From the NCBI GenBank assembly GCA_021791615.1, contig JAJYWG010000311.1, positions 1 through 5,514 of the forward strand: a DNA stretch of 5,514 bases, given 5' to 3'. Shown here one piece after another: positions 5,342 to 5,514 of this stretch. How positions within the stretch are numbered: position 1 is the stretch's first letter; the number at the start of each line of letters is the position of its first letter. A program made the translations under genes and the position numbers. This DNA comes from Actinomycetes bacterium. GTDB lineage: Bacteria > Actinomycetota > Acidimicrobiia > Acidimicrobiales > RAAP-2. The notes under the pieces were generated by a model. It searched no databases and was not told the origin of the DNA. It worked only from the letters and a program-made list of their open reading frames with translations.

Positions 5342-5383
5342 CCGGCAGCGGCAGAGGGAAAGAAGCTCAGAAAATCCTGCCGG
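5342..5383. repeat. 7-bp inverted repeat just upstream of the putative intron
   Basis: CCGGCAG (5342-5348) and CTGCCGG (5377-5383) can form a 7-bp stem around a 28-base purine-rich loop. It ends ten bases before the proposed intron start at 5394. Group IIC introns typically insert a few bases after a stem-loop such as a terminator, so this may be the insertion target. The long loop makes it a weak hairpin. Confidence 0.28.
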
Positions 5384-5393
5384 AGGCCTTGAT

Positions 5394-5514
5394 GTGATGA
5401 AGGAGCGCCTCGCCGCTCCCGCGTGACGAACCTCGGTGCTGAAGCCGGGGTCGGCGCCGGTTCCAAGGGGAAGCCCGATGGCGCGCAGGCCGCAGGAACG
5501 CAGCGAGGTCCGCC
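5394..5514 (+). mobile_element. Putative 5' end (ribozyme domain I) of a group II intron, running off the right edge
   Basis: From GTGATG at 5394 the sequence folds like the start of a bacterial group II intron. GGAGCG (5402-5407) pairs with CGCTCC (5414-5419) over a six-base loop. GAACC (5428-5432) pairs with GGTTC (5459-5463), and inside it GGTGC (5435-5439) pairs with GCGCC (5454-5458), enclosing TGAAGCC. Further on comes AACGCAGCGAGGTCC (5497-5511). The order GAAC stem, TGAAG-type loop, then AACGCA-x-GG-x-TCC is recalled from group II intron domain I, for example the Oceanobacillus iheyensis group IIC intron. The 5' end GTGAT departs from the common GTGYG, so the exact boundary is unsure. 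The reverse transcriptase/maturase gene, if present, would lie beyond the edge. The main alternative is a protein gene starting at ATG 5478, which I think less likely. Confidence 0.52.

Noticed and set aside
5478..5514. Possible protein start MARRPQERSEVR with an AAGGGG run seven bases upstream, resembling a TetR-type N-terminus
   Set aside because: The same bases fit the conserved folding pattern of a group II intron domain I better, and only 12 codons are visible.

Overview
The window is GC-rich throughout. Its families (YtrA-type GntR regulator, ABATE/CGNR zinc-finger regulator, Cys/Trp propeller repeats, Replic_Relax protein) point to a high-GC actinomycete, perhaps of a deep lineage such as Acidimicrobiia or Thermoleophilia; the lineage is inference. 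No rRNA, tRNA or CRISPR array was seen.

Left part (1-1350) has the character of mobile or accessory DNA. A ribbon-helix-helix DNA-binding protein of antitoxin type leaves the left edge on the minus strand, with a 24-bp palindromic operator candidate just upstream of its start. A gene-poor stretch follows, then a plus-strand Replic_Relax (replication-relaxation) gene, a family common on actinobacterial plasmids and integrative elements. Its reading frame is broken by an apparent 1-nt insertion near 1125, so it is annotated as a pseudogene.

Centre (1527-3189) is a two-gene unit: a short YtrA-subfamily GntR repressor and, one nucleotide later, a membrane-anchored protein whose exported part is seven repeats, each with one C-x5-C pair and one W-x4-W motif. 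This looks like a disulfide-rich seven-bladed propeller under control of its own GntR regulator. It is the most unusual gene pair here.

Right-centre (3346-4780) is a divergent pair: an ABATE/CGNR-type zinc-finger regulator (with CGST in place of CGNR) on minus and an EamA/DMT-family ten-helix transporter on plus. They share a 31-bp gap filled by a perfect 9-bp inverted repeat, suggesting that the regulator controls both genes.

Right part holds a convergent minus-strand small Cys4 zinc-ribbon protein (4877-5257) with an 11-bp perfect tandem repeat in its promoter region. From about 5394 to the edge the sequence resembles the 5' end (ribozyme domain I) of a group II intron.

Most confident starts have a -10-like hexamer 6-8 nt before the start codon and no clear Shine-Dalgarno, which suggests mainly leaderless transcription.
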